Source: Kitasatospora albolonga (lineage in GTDB: Bacteria > Actinomycetota > Actinomycetes > Streptomycetales > Streptomycetaceae). From it: a stretch of DNA of 64,000 nt. Below, piece by piece: positions 34,874-44,240 of this stretch. The stretch spans positions 4,706,001 to 4,770,000 of the forward strand of contig CP020563.1 of the NCBI GenBank assembly GCA_002082585.1, read 5' to 3'. Every line of letters begins with the position of its first letter. Within the stretch, counting starts at the first letter, position 1. The notes beneath the pieces are model-generated. The model was not told the DNA's origin. It ran no database searches and worked only from the letters and a program-made list of their open reading frames with translations. The translations under genes and the position numbers were made by a program.

Positions 34874-35782
34874 ATGGTGCGGCGCATCGATGTGACCGGA
34901 CACGACGGCGTACGCCTCGCGGCGTGGGAGTTCGCGGACCCGCCGAAGGAGCGCGCGGAGGCGGCCGGGGCGGGAGCGGACCGCGCCCCCGGGGTGTTAC
35001 TGCTGCACGGGCTGATGGGCCGGGCCTCCCACTGGGCGCCCACCGCCCGCTGGCTCGCCGAGCGGTACCGGGCGGTCGGCCTCGACCAGCGGGGCCACGG
35101 CCGCAGCGACAAGCCCGCCGACGGGCCGTACACCCGCGATGCCTACGTCTGCGACGCCGAGGCCGCGATCGAACAGCTCGGGCTCGGCCCCGTCACCGTC
35201 GTCGGCCACGCCATGGGAGCGCTCACCGGCTGGCAGCTCGCCGCCAAACGCCCCGACCTGGTCCGCGCCGTCGTCATCTGCGATATGCGGGCCTCCGCGC
35301 TCGGGGCGGCCTCGCAGCGCGAGTGGACCGACTGGTTCGCGTCCTGGCCGCTGCCCTTCGCCACCCTCGCCGACGTACGGAAGTGGTTCGGCGAGGACGA
35401 CCCCTGGGTGGAGCGGCCGAACCCCCTGCGCGGCGAGTTCTACGCCGAGGTGATGGCGGAGCGGGAGGACGGCTGGCGCCCCGTCTTCTCCCGCAGCCAG
35501 ATGCTCAGCTCCCGCGCCACCTGGGTCTACGACGCGCACTGGGAGGAGCTGGCCCAGGTCCGCTGCCCCGCCCTGGTGCTGCGCGGGCTCGACGGGGAGC
35601 TGGGCCGGGCCGAGGCGCAGGAGATGGTGCGCGTCCTGCCCCGGGGCCAGTACGCGGAGGTGGCCGACGCGGGCCACCTCGTCCACTACGACCAGCCGGA
35701 GGGGTGGCGGGCGGCGGTGGAGCCGTTCCTGGAGCAGCTCGCCGAGGAGCCCCGGGGCGACCGGGAGCCGGTCGCCCCGTAG
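34874..35782 (+). CDS. Alpha/beta-fold hydrolase
   Basis: 302 residues from ATG (MVRRIDVTGHDG); a GTG 45 nt upstream is an alternative if the transcript is leaderless. Fold landmarks: APGVLLLHGLMGRASHW (oxyanion loop HGLMG), GLDQRGHGRSDKP, and the nucleophile elbow VVGHAMGAL. The elbow residue is Ala where Ser, Asp or Cys is expected (G-H-A-M-G), so the usual nucleophile is missing. The C-terminal His in DAGHLVHYDQPEGW and an acidic LRGLDGELG are present. It may be catalytically unusual, using water-activating chemistry, or non-hydrolytic. Soluble and cytoplasmic. A LexA-like site is upstream. Confidence 0.85.
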   Translation: MVRRIDVTGHDGVRLAAWEFADPPKERAEAAGAGADRAPGVLLLHGLMGRASHWAPTARWLAERYRAVGLDQRGHGRSDKPADGPYTRDAYVCDAEAAIEQLGLGPVTVVGHAMGALTGWQLAAKRPDLVRAVVICDMRASALGAASQREWTDWFASWPLPFATLADVRKWFGEDDPWVERPNPLRGEFYAEVMAEREDGWRPVFSRSQMLSSRATWVYDAHWEELAQVRCPALVLRGLDGELGRAEAQEMVRVLPRGQYAEVADAGHLVHYDQPEGWRAAVEPFLEQLAEEPRGDREPVAP

Positions 35783-35795
35783 CAGCCGCCTGTTC

Positions 35796-36257
35796 TCAGC
35801 CGACCCCGTGAGGCTCGCTGCCCAGCGGTGTACGCGATCCACGCGGCGTACGCTCCGCGCGCAGCCCCAGCACGCACCCGGCCACGACGGAGCCGGCGGC
35901 CGGCACGCCCAGGCCCGCGATCACCGTGTCGGGCCCCGGGGAGCCGGTGACGGCGGCGTGGAGGAAGGACGCGGCGATCCCCAGCTCCAGCAGACCGAGC
36001 AGGGCGAGCAGGACCCAGCGCACCGGGCCCGGCACCCGGGCGCCCGCCGGGGCCGAGGCCAGCACCAGCGCGCCGGCCGCCATGACGACCGCCACCCCCG
36101 CCACCGTGGCCCAGTACACCGGCAGCGCGGACCCCGCAGGGGCCGGCTCCGCCGTCGCGGGGGCCAGGAAGGCGAAGGCGAGCTCCATCAGCACCAGGTA
36201 CAGCAGCTGGAGGATGACGAGGGCCGGGGCGATGCGCCGGTGCAGGACCTGGCTCAT
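35796..36257 (-). CDS. Small four-helix membrane protein of the ABC operon
   Basis: 153 residues. Four hydrophobic segments: ALVILQLLYLVLMELAFAFL, YWATVAGVAVVMAAGALVLA, VRWVLLALLGLLELGIAASF and VIAGLGVPAAGSVVAGCVLG. Its ATG overlaps the stop of the permease gene (ATGA), so it is translationally coupled and is the third gene of the exporter operon. Probably an accessory or regulatory membrane subunit; no family assigned. Confidence 0.75.
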   Translation of the reverse strand: MSQVLHRRIAPALVILQLLYLVLMELAFAFLAPATAEPAPAGSALPVYWATVAGVAVVMAAGALVLASAPAGARVPGPVRWVLLALLGLLELGIAASFLHAAVTGSPGPDTVIAGLGVPAAGSVVAGCVLGLRAERTPRGSRTPLGSEPHGVG

Positions 36258-37897
36258 CCCTTGCTCACCGCTGTCAGGATCTCCGGCAGCCGGTTCGCCG
36301 TGCGCGGTGCCGCGATGCGCAGCCCCGCCCACCCGATGAGGGTTCCGTACGCGAGCCCCGCCGGGATCACCAGCCACAGCGCTTCCTGGCGGCCCGTCAG
36401 ATGCAGCCAGGCCACCAGCACGATCACCGGTGCGGCCAGTACCAGCGCGGCCAGCATGCCGAGAAGGATGGAGATCCACGCCAGCCCGCCCTGCCCGGGC
36501 GCCGCGTTCTTGAACGCCCCTTCCTGCGGGATCGAGTAGGGGAACACCGCCGAGGCGAGCGCCCCCGTCGCCATCATCGCGCCCAGCATCGCGAAGGAGA
36601 GGCCCAGCGCGCCCGGCAGGGACCGCCACTCGCCCAGCACCGCCGCCGTCACCCCGCAGATCAGCAGCGTGTACGGGAGCGTGATCAGCAGCAGGGCCAC
36701 CGCCCGCGCCCGCAGTTCGACGTACGCGTCCCGGGTCGAGGAGATCGTCAGGGCCACCATCCAGAACGCGGAGGTGTCCTGGCCGAACTGGTTGTACATC
36801 AGCATGCCGAGCATCCCGGCGGCGACGCAGGCCAGATAGACCGAGCCGGTGCCCTGGACCGCGTTGATCAGGGGCACGATCGCCCCGAGCGCCAGCGACG
36901 TCACCCAGGCCGCCTTGGTCTTCGGGTCCCGGACGATGTACAGCAGGCTGCGGTGCACGACCGTCGCCGTACGGCCTTCCGGCAGCAGCCCGGACAGCCC
37001 GGCGCGGTCCGACGTCTTCTTCCGGTCCGGCGCCGCGGCGGCCAGCGTGGAGCCGTCCGGCGCGGTCATCAGCTTCACCAGCCCCCGCTGCCACATCCAC
37101 ACCAGCGCCCCCAGGGCCACCACCGTGATCAGCAACTGCGCGACCGCGACCCCGTACGCACCGTCCGACGCCGCGTCCACCGCCGCTATGGCGGAGGCCC
37201 CGGGCAGCCAGCGGACCACGTTCGCGGCCGGTTCCAGGGCGGAGAGCCCGCCCGCCTCGCCGAGCCGCTGCGCGCCGAAGTTGACGAACTGGATGCCCAC
37301 CGCGATCACCAGACCGCTGAGCACGGCCAGATCGCGGCCCTTGCGGGAGTTGAGCAGCCGTACGTTGGCGGTGGCGACGGCCCGCGACAGCGCCACGCAG
37401 AGCAGCATCGTCAGCGGGACCGCGCCCACCGCGAACAGCACGCCCGCCGCCCCGTGCGCCAGCGCGAGGACCGAGCCGAGCACCAGGCAGAGGGTGAACA
37501 GCGGCCCGATGCCGACCATCGAGGAGACCAGCAGGGCCCGGACCAGTGGCTCGGGCCGCAGCGGCAGCATCACCAGCCGGGTCGGGTCGAGCGTGTCGTC
37601 ACCGCTGGGGAAGAAGAGCGGCAGCACGGCCCACCCCAGCGCCACGATGCCCGTCAGCAGCACCACGACCGTCCCCGCCTGCGCGTTGCCCCGCAGCAGG
37701 AGCAGCCCGAGCACCTGGCCCGCCGCGAGCAGCAGCGTGAAGACGAGCGAGATGACGAACACCGCCCTGCGCCCGCTGGACTGCCGCAGCCCGTTGCGCA
37801 GGAGCGTCAGCTTGAGCCGTACGAAGACGGCGGTCAGGCCCGCCGTCGGAGGGACCGGGGCGGCGGTGGTGGTGACGGGGGTGTCCAGCACGCTCAT
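36254..37897 (-). CDS. ABC transporter permease
   Basis: 547 residues with about ten to twelve membrane segments, for example AVFVISLVFTLLLAAGQVLGLLLL, VVVLLTGIVALGWAVLPLFF, PLFTLCLVLGSVLALAHGAAG and ILLGMLAALVLAAPVIVLVAWL. There is a cytoplasmic loop near residue 270-320 (APDGSTLAAAAPDRKKTSDRAG). The topology is that of a large single-chain ABC-2-like export permease. The start overlaps the stop of the ATPase gene (ATGA), so the two are coupled. Cargo is not evident; such Streptomyces systems are usually annotated as putative exporters. Confidence 0.88.
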   Translation of the reverse strand: MSVLDTPVTTTAAPVPPTAGLTAVFVRLKLTLLRNGLRQSSGRRAVFVISLVFTLLLAAGQVLGLLLLRGNAQAGTVVVLLTGIVALGWAVLPLFFPSGDDTLDPTRLVMLPLRPEPLVRALLVSSMVGIGPLFTLCLVLGSVLALAHGAAGVLFAVGAVPLTMLLCVALSRAVATANVRLLNSRKGRDLAVLSGLVIAVGIQFVNFGAQRLGEAGGLSALEPAANVVRWLPGASAIAAVDAASDGAYGVAVAQLLITVVALGALVWMWQRGLVKLMTAPDGSTLAAAAPDRKKTSDRAGLSGLLPEGRTATVVHRSLLYIVRDPKTKAAWVTSLALGAIVPLINAVQGTGSVYLACVAAGMLGMLMYNQFGQDTSAFWMVALTISSTRDAYVELRARAVALLLITLPYTLLICGVTAAVLGEWRSLPGALGLSFAMLGAMMATGALASAVFPYSIPQEGAFKNAAPGQGGLAWISILLGMLAALVLAAPVIVLVAWLHLTGRQEALWLVIPAGLAYGTLIGWAGLRIAAPRTANRLPEILTAVSKG

Positions 37898-38721
37898 CGG
37901 GAGCCGCCCAGCCAGTCGAGCGTGTCGCCGGAGTCCCGGCCGCCCGCGCCGACGAGTTCGAGGAAGGCGTTCTGCAGCGAGGGGGCGTCACCGCGCACCT
38001 CGGCCAGGGTCCCCTGCGCCTTGATCCGGCCCGCCGCCATCACGGCCACCCAGTCGCAGAGCGACTCGACGAGCTCCATCACATGGCTGGAGAAGACCAC
38101 GGTCGCCCCGGACCGGGTGTAGCGCTCCAGCACCCCCCGGATGGTCTGCGCCGACACCGGGTCGACGCCCTCGAACGGCTCGTCCAGGAAGAGCACTTCC
38201 GGGTTGTGGAGCAGGGCGGCGGCTAGCCCGATCTTCTTCCGCATCCCGGTCGAGTAGTCGACCACCAGCTTGTTCTGCGACCCCGCGAGGTCCAGGACGT
38301 CCAGGAGCTGCGCGGCCCGCTTGTCGACCTCGTCCCCCGGCAGCCCGCGCAACCGCCCGTTGTACGCGAGCAGCTCCCGCCCCGACAGCCGCTCGAAGAG
38401 CCGCAGCCCCTCCGGCAGCACCCCGATCCGCGACTTCACCGCGACCGGGTCCGCCCACACGTCGTACCCCGCGACCTCGATCTTCCCCATGTCGGGCCGC
38501 AGCAGCCCGGTGACCATCGAGAGCGTGGTCGTCTTGCCCGCCCCGTTGGGCCCCACCAGTCCGACGAACTTCCCGGCGGGCAGCTCCAGATCGATCCCCG
38601 AGACGGCGATCTGCTCCCCGAACCGCTTCCACAGCCCCTGTACACGCACAGCGGGGGGCGCGGTCGACGCACCGCCCGCCGTGGCGTCTGTTTCCTCACG
38701 TGCATCTGCCCGGTCCGGCAT
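37894..38721 (-). CDS. ABC transporter ATP-binding protein
   Basis: 275 residues from ATG (MPDRADAR), with AAAGG 7 nt upstream. The full nucleotide-binding domain is visible: Walker A GPNGAGKTTTLS, Q-loop region VLPEGLRLFERLSG, signature YSTGMRKKIGLAAAL (an STGM-type variant of LSGGQ common in ABC-2 exporters), Walker B VLFLDEPFEGVDP and switch FSSHVMELVESL. It powers the permease encoded directly after it. A charged N-terminal extension of about 28 residues precedes the domain. It heads the three-gene operon. Confidence 0.93.
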   Translation of the reverse strand: MPDRADAREETDATAGGASTAPPAVRVQGLWKRFGEQIAVSGIDLELPAGKFVGLVGPNGAGKTTTLSMVTGLLRPDMGKIEVAGYDVWADPVAVKSRIGVLPEGLRLFERLSGRELLAYNGRLRGLPGDEVDKRAAQLLDVLDLAGSQNKLVVDYSTGMRKKIGLAAALLHNPEVLFLDEPFEGVDPVSAQTIRGVLERYTRSGATVVFSSHVMELVESLCDWVAVMAAGRIKAQGTLAEVRGDAPSLQNAFLELVGAGGRDSGDTLDWLGGSR

Positions 38722-38793
38722 GGCACAGCCTTTCGATATCCCCATAGATGGGGACCACCCTACGAAAGGCCCCTCCGGGCGCTACATTCAGTG

Positions 38794-39471
38794 CTACAGA
38801 GCGCGTGTCCGGGCGTCCGCCGCCTCGCGGGCGCAGGCGTACGCGAGAGGGCTGATCAGTTCGTCCACATCCGGCAGCCAGCGGTTGACGGTGGTGGGCT
38901 TACGGGCCCACTGGACCGCGCCCCGGCCGCCGACGCGGGTGGGCGGGGCGGCGATGTAGTGGCCCTCGCCCCGGCCGGCCAGGTCGATCGCCTCGGCGTT
39001 CCAGCCGAGCGTGCGCACCAGTTCGGCGGACTTGGCGGCGGCGCCGGGCAGCACGAAGAAGAGCATCCGGCGGTCGGGGGTGCAGGTGACCGGGCCGAGC
39101 GTGAGGTCCATCCGCTCCATCCGGGCCAGCGCCAGGAATCCGGCGGCCTCGGGGACGTCGAGGGCGTCGAAGGTGCGGCCCGTCGGCAGGAGCACCGAGG
39201 CGCGCGGCTGCTTGGACCACATACGGCGGGCCGCGGCCCCGCTGCCGGTCGCCTGGCCCGCCCAGTCGGGGCGGTCCGCGTGGGCCCCGGGCAGGGCGCA
39301 GGCCGCGTCGCCGCAGGAGCAGCGCTCCGTCCCCTCCACCGCCTCCAGCCAGGTGCCGGGGAACACGTCCCAGTGGCGCTCTTCCGCGTACCGAACGGCG
39401 GCGTCGAGCAGTTGCTCGCCCCGCTGCTGAGGGACCTGTGCGGCTTCCGTGACTCCGATGGGCTCTTCCAC
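38794..39471 (-). CDS. Bifunctional DNA primase/polymerase-type (prim-pol) protein
   Basis: About 225 residues from GTG (VEEPIGVTEAAQ); an ATG eight codons upstream is an alternative. It contains LLDAAVRYAEERHWDVFPGTWLEAV, the Cys-rich CSCGDAACALPGAH (Zn-binding-like C-x-C-x4-C), a basic SKQPRASVLLPTG strand and the C-terminal GRGEGHYIAAPPTRVGGRGAV. These fit the archaeo-eukaryotic prim-pol N-terminal domain as found in short stand-alone actinomycete proteins. The helicase part of plasmid or phage replicases is absent. It may be a repair or accessory polymerase, or degenerate; no catalytic D-x-D/E can be assigned by eye. Confidence 0.75.
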   Translation of the reverse strand: MEEPIGVTEAAQVPQQRGEQLLDAAVRYAEERHWDVFPGTWLEAVEGTERCSCGDAACALPGAHADRPDWAGQATGSGAAARRMWSKQPRASVLLPTGRTFDALDVPEAAGFLALARMERMDLTLGPVTCTPDRRMLFFVLPGAAAKSAELVRTLGWNAEAIDLAGRGEGHYIAAPPTRVGGRGAVQWARKPTTVNRWLPDVDELISPLAYACAREAADARTRAL

Positions 39472-39676
39472 GCACAGCTCAACTCCCGGCATCACCGGGG
39501 GTTACGGGCGCGGGCGGAGCGGGTCACGGTGCATCGATCCTGCACGCGGGGCGCATCGGAGCACGGGCGGGGGCGCGCGTGAGGGGGCGGGCCGATGCGG
39601 GGGTAGCACCCAGCAGGACCGGGCGATCCGCCCTGCCCGGACGGGCAACTCACCGTTCCCGTACCGAATGCCGATG

Positions 39677-39691
39677 GAATATGCGCATTTC
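39677..39691. promoter_or_regulatory. Operator-like palindrome upstream of the HTH-TPR regulator
   Basis: GAATATGCGCATTTC is a 15-mer palindrome (core ATGCGCAT, outer GAA/TTC) with one imperfect pair. It lies about 65 bp before the regulator start and could be an autoregulatory site. Confidence 0.3.
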
Positions 39692-39757
39692 TTGTGTATG
39701 TGACGGGCAGTGATGCTTCCACCGATCACCGCCCATTCGACTGTTCCAGGGGGAAAT

Positions 39758-41140
39758 ATGGCAGCAAGGCCACTCGTAGCCCGCCAGCCCAACGAACGGC
39801 TCCAGACACTGATCCAGGAAGCCGCCTGTTCCAACGCGGGCCTCGCGCGCCGCGTCAACATGGTCGGGGTCGAGCGCGGTCTCGACCTGCGGTACGACAA
39901 GACGTCCGTGGCCCGCTGGCTGCGCGGACAGCAACCCCGGGGCCGGGCCCCGGGCATCATCGCCGAGGCGCTCGGCCGCAAGCTCGGGCGTACGGTCACG
40001 ATCGAAGAGATCGGCATGGCCAACGGCAAGAACCTGGCCTCCGGCGTGGGCCTCCAGTACGCGCCGACCGTCGCCGGGGCGATCGAGCAGGTCTGCGAGC
40101 TGTGGCGCAGCGACGTCGGCCGCCGCGATCTGCTCACCGGCTCCGCCGTCGCCGCCTCCGCCCTCGTCGAGCCCAGCCGCGACTGGCTGATCTCCGGCAA
40201 GGACCCCCAGGTCGAACGGGCCGCCGGGGCCCGGGTCGGGATGGCGGACGTCACGGCGGTACGGGCGATGACCACCGCCCTCACCGACCTCGACCACCGC
40301 TTCGGCAGCGGCCATGTCCGCCCGGTCCTGGTGCACTACCTCAACAGCGTGGTCTCCGGCCTGCTTTCGGGGGCGTACCGCGAACAGGTCGGCCGCGAGC
40401 TGTTCGGCGCGGTCGCCCGACTCACCGAGCTCGGCGGGTACATGGCGGTCGACACCGGTCAGCCCGGCCTCGCCCAGCGCTACTACATCCAGGCGCTCCG
40501 GCTCGCCCAGGCCGCCGGGGACCGCGCGTACGGCGGCTATGTGCTGGCCGCCTCGATGAGCCACCTCGCCGCCCAGCTCGGCAACCCGCGCGAGATCGCC
40601 CAGCTCGCCCGCGCCGCCCAGGAAGGCGCCCGGGGCCAGGTCACCCCCCGCGCCCAGGCGATGTTCTACGCGGCGGAGGCCCGGGGCCACGCGCTGCTCG
40701 GGGACGCCCGGACCTGCCAGGTGGTGATGGGGCGGGCGGTCGCCGCGCTGGAGCAGGCCGACCCGGAGAGCGGGGACGACCCGGACTGGATCACCCACTT
40801 CGACCACGGCTACCTCGCGGACGAACTCGCCCACTGCCACCGGGACCTGGGCCAGGCGCCGGAGGCCGCGCGGCGGGCCAAGGAGGCGCTGGCCGCCCTC
40901 CCGGAGACCCGGGCCAGGCGCCGGGGCATCGGGCTCGTGCTCCTCGCCTCGGCCCAAGTCCAGCAGCGCGAGGTGGAGCGGGCCTGCCACACGGGGACGC
41001 GGGCGATGGAGCTGCTGGGGACGGTGCGCTCCAGCCGGGGCGCCGAGTACCTCGACGACCTCCAGCAGCGCCTCGCGCCGTACGGGCAGGAGCCCGCGGT
41101 CCGGGAGTTCGGCGAGCGGCTGGAGCTCCAGGCGGCGTGA
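39758..41140 (+). CDS. HTH-TPR transcriptional regulator (NsdA-like)
   Basis: 460 residues; ATG after GGGGGAA. The N-terminal HTH reads PNERLQTLIQEAACSNAGLARRVNMVGVERGL, then YDKTSVARWLRGQQPRGRAP. A transition with GRRDLLTGSAVAASALV follows. Residues about 200-450 are TPR-like helical repeats (LFGAVARLTELGGYMAVDTGQ, AQRYYIQALRLAQAAGDRAYGGYVLA, CHRDLGQAPEAARRAKEALAALP). This architecture is that of the Streptomyces NsdA group, pleiotropic regulators of development and antibiotic production; which paralogue this is cannot be told. Cytoplasmic DNA-binding protein. Confidence 0.8.
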   Translation: MAARPLVARQPNERLQTLIQEAACSNAGLARRVNMVGVERGLDLRYDKTSVARWLRGQQPRGRAPGIIAEALGRKLGRTVTIEEIGMANGKNLASGVGLQYAPTVAGAIEQVCELWRSDVGRRDLLTGSAVAASALVEPSRDWLISGKDPQVERAAGARVGMADVTAVRAMTTALTDLDHRFGSGHVRPVLVHYLNSVVSGLLSGAYREQVGRELFGAVARLTELGGYMAVDTGQPGLAQRYYIQALRLAQAAGDRAYGGYVLAASMSHLAAQLGNPREIAQLARAAQEGARGQVTPRAQAMFYAAEARGHALLGDARTCQVVMGRAVAALEQADPESGDDPDWITHFDHGYLADELAHCHRDLGQAPEAARRAKEALAALPETRARRRGIGLVLLASAQVQQREVERACHTGTRAMELLGTVRSSRGAEYLDDLQQRLAPYGQEPAVREFGERLELQAA

Positions 41141-41315
41141 GAGCGCGGTGAGAGGGGAGTGACGGGGGCGCGTCGCCGTTAACAGCGTTCCGTGTGTGCC
41201 GGGTGTTACCCGGGCTGTGAAGGGGCGGTGAGAGGGGCCACGCGCTTGGCGGAGGCGGGTGACCACCCGATAGCGTGAGCCGACGGTTCCGTTGGTTCAC
41301 ACGTAGGAGTCCCCG

Positions 41316-42914
41316 GTGACGCAGAGCGGACAGGGCGGCGAGCAGGAGCTCCCCGCTGGACGACCCGCGCACGAAGGTGTCGTGCTGCCCTCCGACGGCG
41401 GTGCCCCCTGGACCCCGGGGGCACCCACCGCCGGACAGGGTGTGCAGGGCGGCCAGGCGGTGCCCGCGGGCGGGCAGCCGTGGGGGCAGCCCTGGGGGCC
41501 GCAGTCCGATGCCCCGCCGCAGCAGCCGGGGCCGGAGCCTCAGGCGCCGGGCGCGTACGGGTACCCGCAGCAGCCGCCGCAGTCCCAGCCGTTGCCGCCC
41601 GCGCAGCCCGGGGCGCCGTACGGGCAGCAGCAACAGCCGTACGGGCAGGGGCCGGGGGCGTACCAGCAGGGCCAGCAGCCCCAGCAGGGCCAGTACTCCG
41701 ACCCGTACCAGCAGAGCCAGCAGTACCCGCCGCATCAGCCCCAGCAGCACCAGCCCTACCAGGCCCAGCAGCCACACCAGCCCCCGCAGGCTCAGCCCCA
41801 GCCGTATGCGCAGCCCCTGCCCCCGGAAGCCGCACCCGGGCCCGGACCGGGGGCTCCCGGTGTGCCCGGCGGGGACGCCGACGCCACCCAGTACATCGCG
41901 CCGGTCCCGGCCGGGGACGTGGACGCGACGCAGTACATACCCCCGGTGCCCGGCGGAGCCCCGTACGGGATCAGGCCGGGCGCGCCGGAGGACCGGCAGC
42001 CGCCCGCGGAGTTCGACAACCTGTTCCGCTCCGAGGGGCCCGCGGACGCCACCCAGCAGATGCAGTACGTCGACGGGGCCGGGGCCGGGGCCCAGCAGGC
42101 GCCGCGTCAGCAGTACGGTCAGCAGCAGCCCCAGCCCCACCGGGCCCAGCAGCCCTACCCCGGCGGCCAGTTGCCGCCCCAGGCGCCGCAGGGCTACCCG
42201 TCCGGGCCCCAGGGACCGCGGGGCGGCGGCGGGGCGTCCGAGCCGCCGCTGCGCGACGACGACCCCCCGCGCAGGCGCTCGGCCCACATCCCGCTCATCG
42301 CCGCGGTCGTCGTCGGCTGCGCGGTCGTCGGGCTCGGCGCGGGCGCGCTGCTGAGCGGCGGCGACGAGCAGGCGAAGGACGACAAGCAGCCGGTCGCCTC
42401 GCAGAGTTCACCGGCGCAGAGCGTCTCCCCCAGCCCCAGCGAGGAGCCGGTCGACCCCGCGAAGCCGCAGGCCGAGGCGTTGGACAAGCTGCTGGCCGAC
42501 AGCAACAACAGCCGCGCGGCGGTGATCAGCGCGGTCGAGAAGATCAAGTCCTGCAAGGACCTGGACCGGGCGAACACCGACCTCAAGGACGCCGCCCAGC
42601 AGCGCCGCGACCTGGTGACCCGGCTGGAGGACCTGACCCTGGACAAGCTGCCGCAGCACGCGGCGCTGACCTCATCGCTGAAGCGGGCCTGGAAGGCGTC
42701 CGAGGCGGCCGACGAGCACTACGCCGCCTGGGCCCGGCAGGCCAAGAGGAACAAGAGCGTCTGCAAGGACGGCCAGGCCCGCTCGACCAACGAGACGGCC
42801 CGCGCCAACCGGCAGAGCGGCGAGGCGACCAAGGCCAAGCAGGAAGCCTCCGTGCTGTGGAACGCCATCGCGGAGAAGCACGGGCTGACCAAGCACACCC
42901 CCCAGGAGCTCTGA
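41316..42914 (+). CDS. Membrane protein with long Pro/Gln-rich cytoplasmic region
   Basis: 532 residues from GTG, with TAGGAG upstream. Residues 1-320 are disordered, rich in Gln, Pro, Gly and Tyr. They contain the repeated motif D-A-T-Q-Y-I (DADATQYIAPVP, DVDATQYIPPVP, then DATQQMQYV), the T-Q element of Streptomyces proteins thought to be targets of Ser/Thr kinases or FHA domains. One membrane segment follows (HIPLIAAVVVGCAVVGLGAGALL). The extracellular C-terminus (about 180 residues) is helical, with two Cys (KSCKDLDR, KSVCKDGQ) likely disulfide-linked. The role is unknown; signalling or cell-envelope linkage is inferred. Confidence 0.75.
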   Translation: MTQSGQGGEQELPAGRPAHEGVVLPSDGGAPWTPGAPTAGQGVQGGQAVPAGGQPWGQPWGPQSDAPPQQPGPEPQAPGAYGYPQQPPQSQPLPPAQPGAPYGQQQQPYGQGPGAYQQGQQPQQGQYSDPYQQSQQYPPHQPQQHQPYQAQQPHQPPQAQPQPYAQPLPPEAAPGPGPGAPGVPGGDADATQYIAPVPAGDVDATQYIPPVPGGAPYGIRPGAPEDRQPPAEFDNLFRSEGPADATQQMQYVDGAGAGAQQAPRQQYGQQQPQPHRAQQPYPGGQLPPQAPQGYPSGPQGPRGGGGASEPPLRDDDPPRRRSAHIPLIAAVVVGCAVVGLGAGALLSGGDEQAKDDKQPVASQSSPAQSVSPSPSEEPVDPAKPQAEALDKLLADSNNSRAAVISAVEKIKSCKDLDRANTDLKDAAQQRRDLVTRLEDLTLDKLPQHAALTSSLKRAWKASEAADEHYAAWARQAKRNKSVCKDGQARSTNETARANRQSGEATKAKQEASVLWNAIAEKHGLTKHTPQEL

Positions 42915-42915
42915 C

Positions 42916-42953
42916 CCCCCTCTCCCCGGCCAAGCCCGGCCGGGGCGAGGGGG
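42916..42953. terminator. Convergent terminator hairpin
   Basis: Arms CCCCCTCTCCCCGGCC and GGCCGGGGCGAGGGGG with a 6-nt loop and one mismatch, between the stops of the Pro/Gln-rich membrane protein and the binding lipoprotein. Confidence 0.8.
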
Positions 42954-42959
42954 AGGGGA

Positions 42960-44240
42960 TCAGCCCGGTGTCCGCCGGGCGTCCGACAGGGCCTCCGCGA
43001 CGTCCACGAACCCCTTCTTCTGGGCGATGAGCCGCCCCTCACGGACCACCTGGAACGTCACCTCCGCGTTGACGATGCGCGGGTAGGGCGAGGTGCCGAG
43101 CAGGTCCTTGAAGCGCCAGCGGAGCACCGGGGTCAGCCCGCCGGTGTCGACCTCGGTGCCCCGGTTGAGCGCGGAGGCCACCTTGTTCGGGGTCACCGTG
43201 TCGTCCCCGATCGCCCGGACGACCGCCCGCAGCGCCGTGTACGCGATCCATGTCGTCTGCACACCCGTGTCGTCCGGGTCGATACGGGTGTCCCCGAAGG
43301 CGTGCTTCCGGATCACCTCGCGCATCTCGTTCCAGCGCGCGTCACCCGCGTCCGGGTACCAGCCGGTGATGTAGGCCCCCTCGAAGGGGCTCTTGCGGCC
43401 GCCCGTGCGGTCGATGAGCGGCTGGCTGACGCTGCCGAGCACGGAGGAGATCCGCACCCGCTCGCCCTCCGGCTCCAGTCGGCGGAAGGAGTCGAAGAAG
43501 GTCTCCGTACGGGCGCCGAGCACCGCCGTGACGCAGTTGCCGCCCGCGCGCGGCTCCAGGGCCTTCGCCGCCTGCTCGTCGTAGGAGGTGGCGTGCTCCG
43601 GGGCCAGGATGTCGGTGGACTCGGGCCGCTGGGCGGCCAGCAGCCCGGTGTTGAGGAGCTGCGGCATCCGGGCGCCGCCGATCGAGTCGGGCCGTACCAG
43701 CGAGACCTGCTCGCAGCCGCGCGCCAGCTGCCGTCCGTGGCCCGCCAGAAGCGCCGACTGGCCCCCGTTGACCGGGTACGAGAGGTAGCTGCGGAACTCC
43801 TCGTCGGAGGCGCCGTAACCGCCGATGTACGGGACACCGCCGGACTCCAGCACCGGCATCGAGCTCTGCCCGTGCCTGCTGTACGAGCCGACGACGGCGG
43901 CCACCTTGCGGTCGACGGCCTCCCGGGCGCACCGCTCGGCGCCCGCCGCCGAGTCGCGCTCGTCGCAGGTGATCACCTTGAGCTCGCGTCCGTCGATGCC
44001 GCCCTGCTCGTTGATCCAGCGGGCGTAGGTCCGGGCCATCGCGGGGACGCCCGGCATGCTCACCGCGTCGGCGTCGTCCACCCGGTCGGGGGCCCAGGTC
44101 ATCACGGTGACGGGCTCCCCGGAACCCCCCGATCCGCCGGGGAGCACGCCACAGCCGGACAGCAGCAGCGCACCGGCCGCCGCCGTACCGATCAGGGAAG
44201 GGAAGGGGCGGGGGAAGGCGGTACGTCTCCGTCCGGTCAT
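42960..44240 (-). CDS. ABC-type substrate-binding lipoprotein (periplasmic-binding fold I, LivJ-like)
   Basis: 426 residues. Signal and lipobox are clear: SLIGTAAAGALLLSGCGVLPGG, with Cys about residue 30 for lipidation. The mature part matches periplasmic-binding protein family 6: GVPAMARTYARWINEQGGIDG, ELKVITCDERDSAAGAERCAREAVD, VAAVVGSYSRHGQSSMPVLESGGVPYIG, and later GAYITGWYPDAGDARWNEMREVI. It would bind small ligands such as amino acids outside the membrane. No permease is adjacent, so it may act as a sensor or an orphan receptor. The start at MTGRRRTAF gives the best signal; the ribosome-binding site is weak. Confidence 0.85.
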   Translation of the reverse strand: MTGRRRTAFPRPFPSLIGTAAAGALLLSGCGVLPGGSGGSGEPVTVMTWAPDRVDDADAVSMPGVPAMARTYARWINEQGGIDGRELKVITCDERDSAAGAERCAREAVDRKVAAVVGSYSRHGQSSMPVLESGGVPYIGGYGASDEEFRSYLSYPVNGGQSALLAGHGRQLARGCEQVSLVRPDSIGGARMPQLLNTGLLAAQRPESTDILAPEHATSYDEQAAKALEPRAGGNCVTAVLGARTETFFDSFRRLEPEGERVRISSVLGSVSQPLIDRTGGRKSPFEGAYITGWYPDAGDARWNEMREVIRKHAFGDTRIDPDDTGVQTTWIAYTALRAVVRAIGDDTVTPNKVASALNRGTEVDTGGLTPVLRWRFKDLLGTSPYPRIVNAEVTFQVVREGRLIAQKKGFVDVAEALSDARRTPG

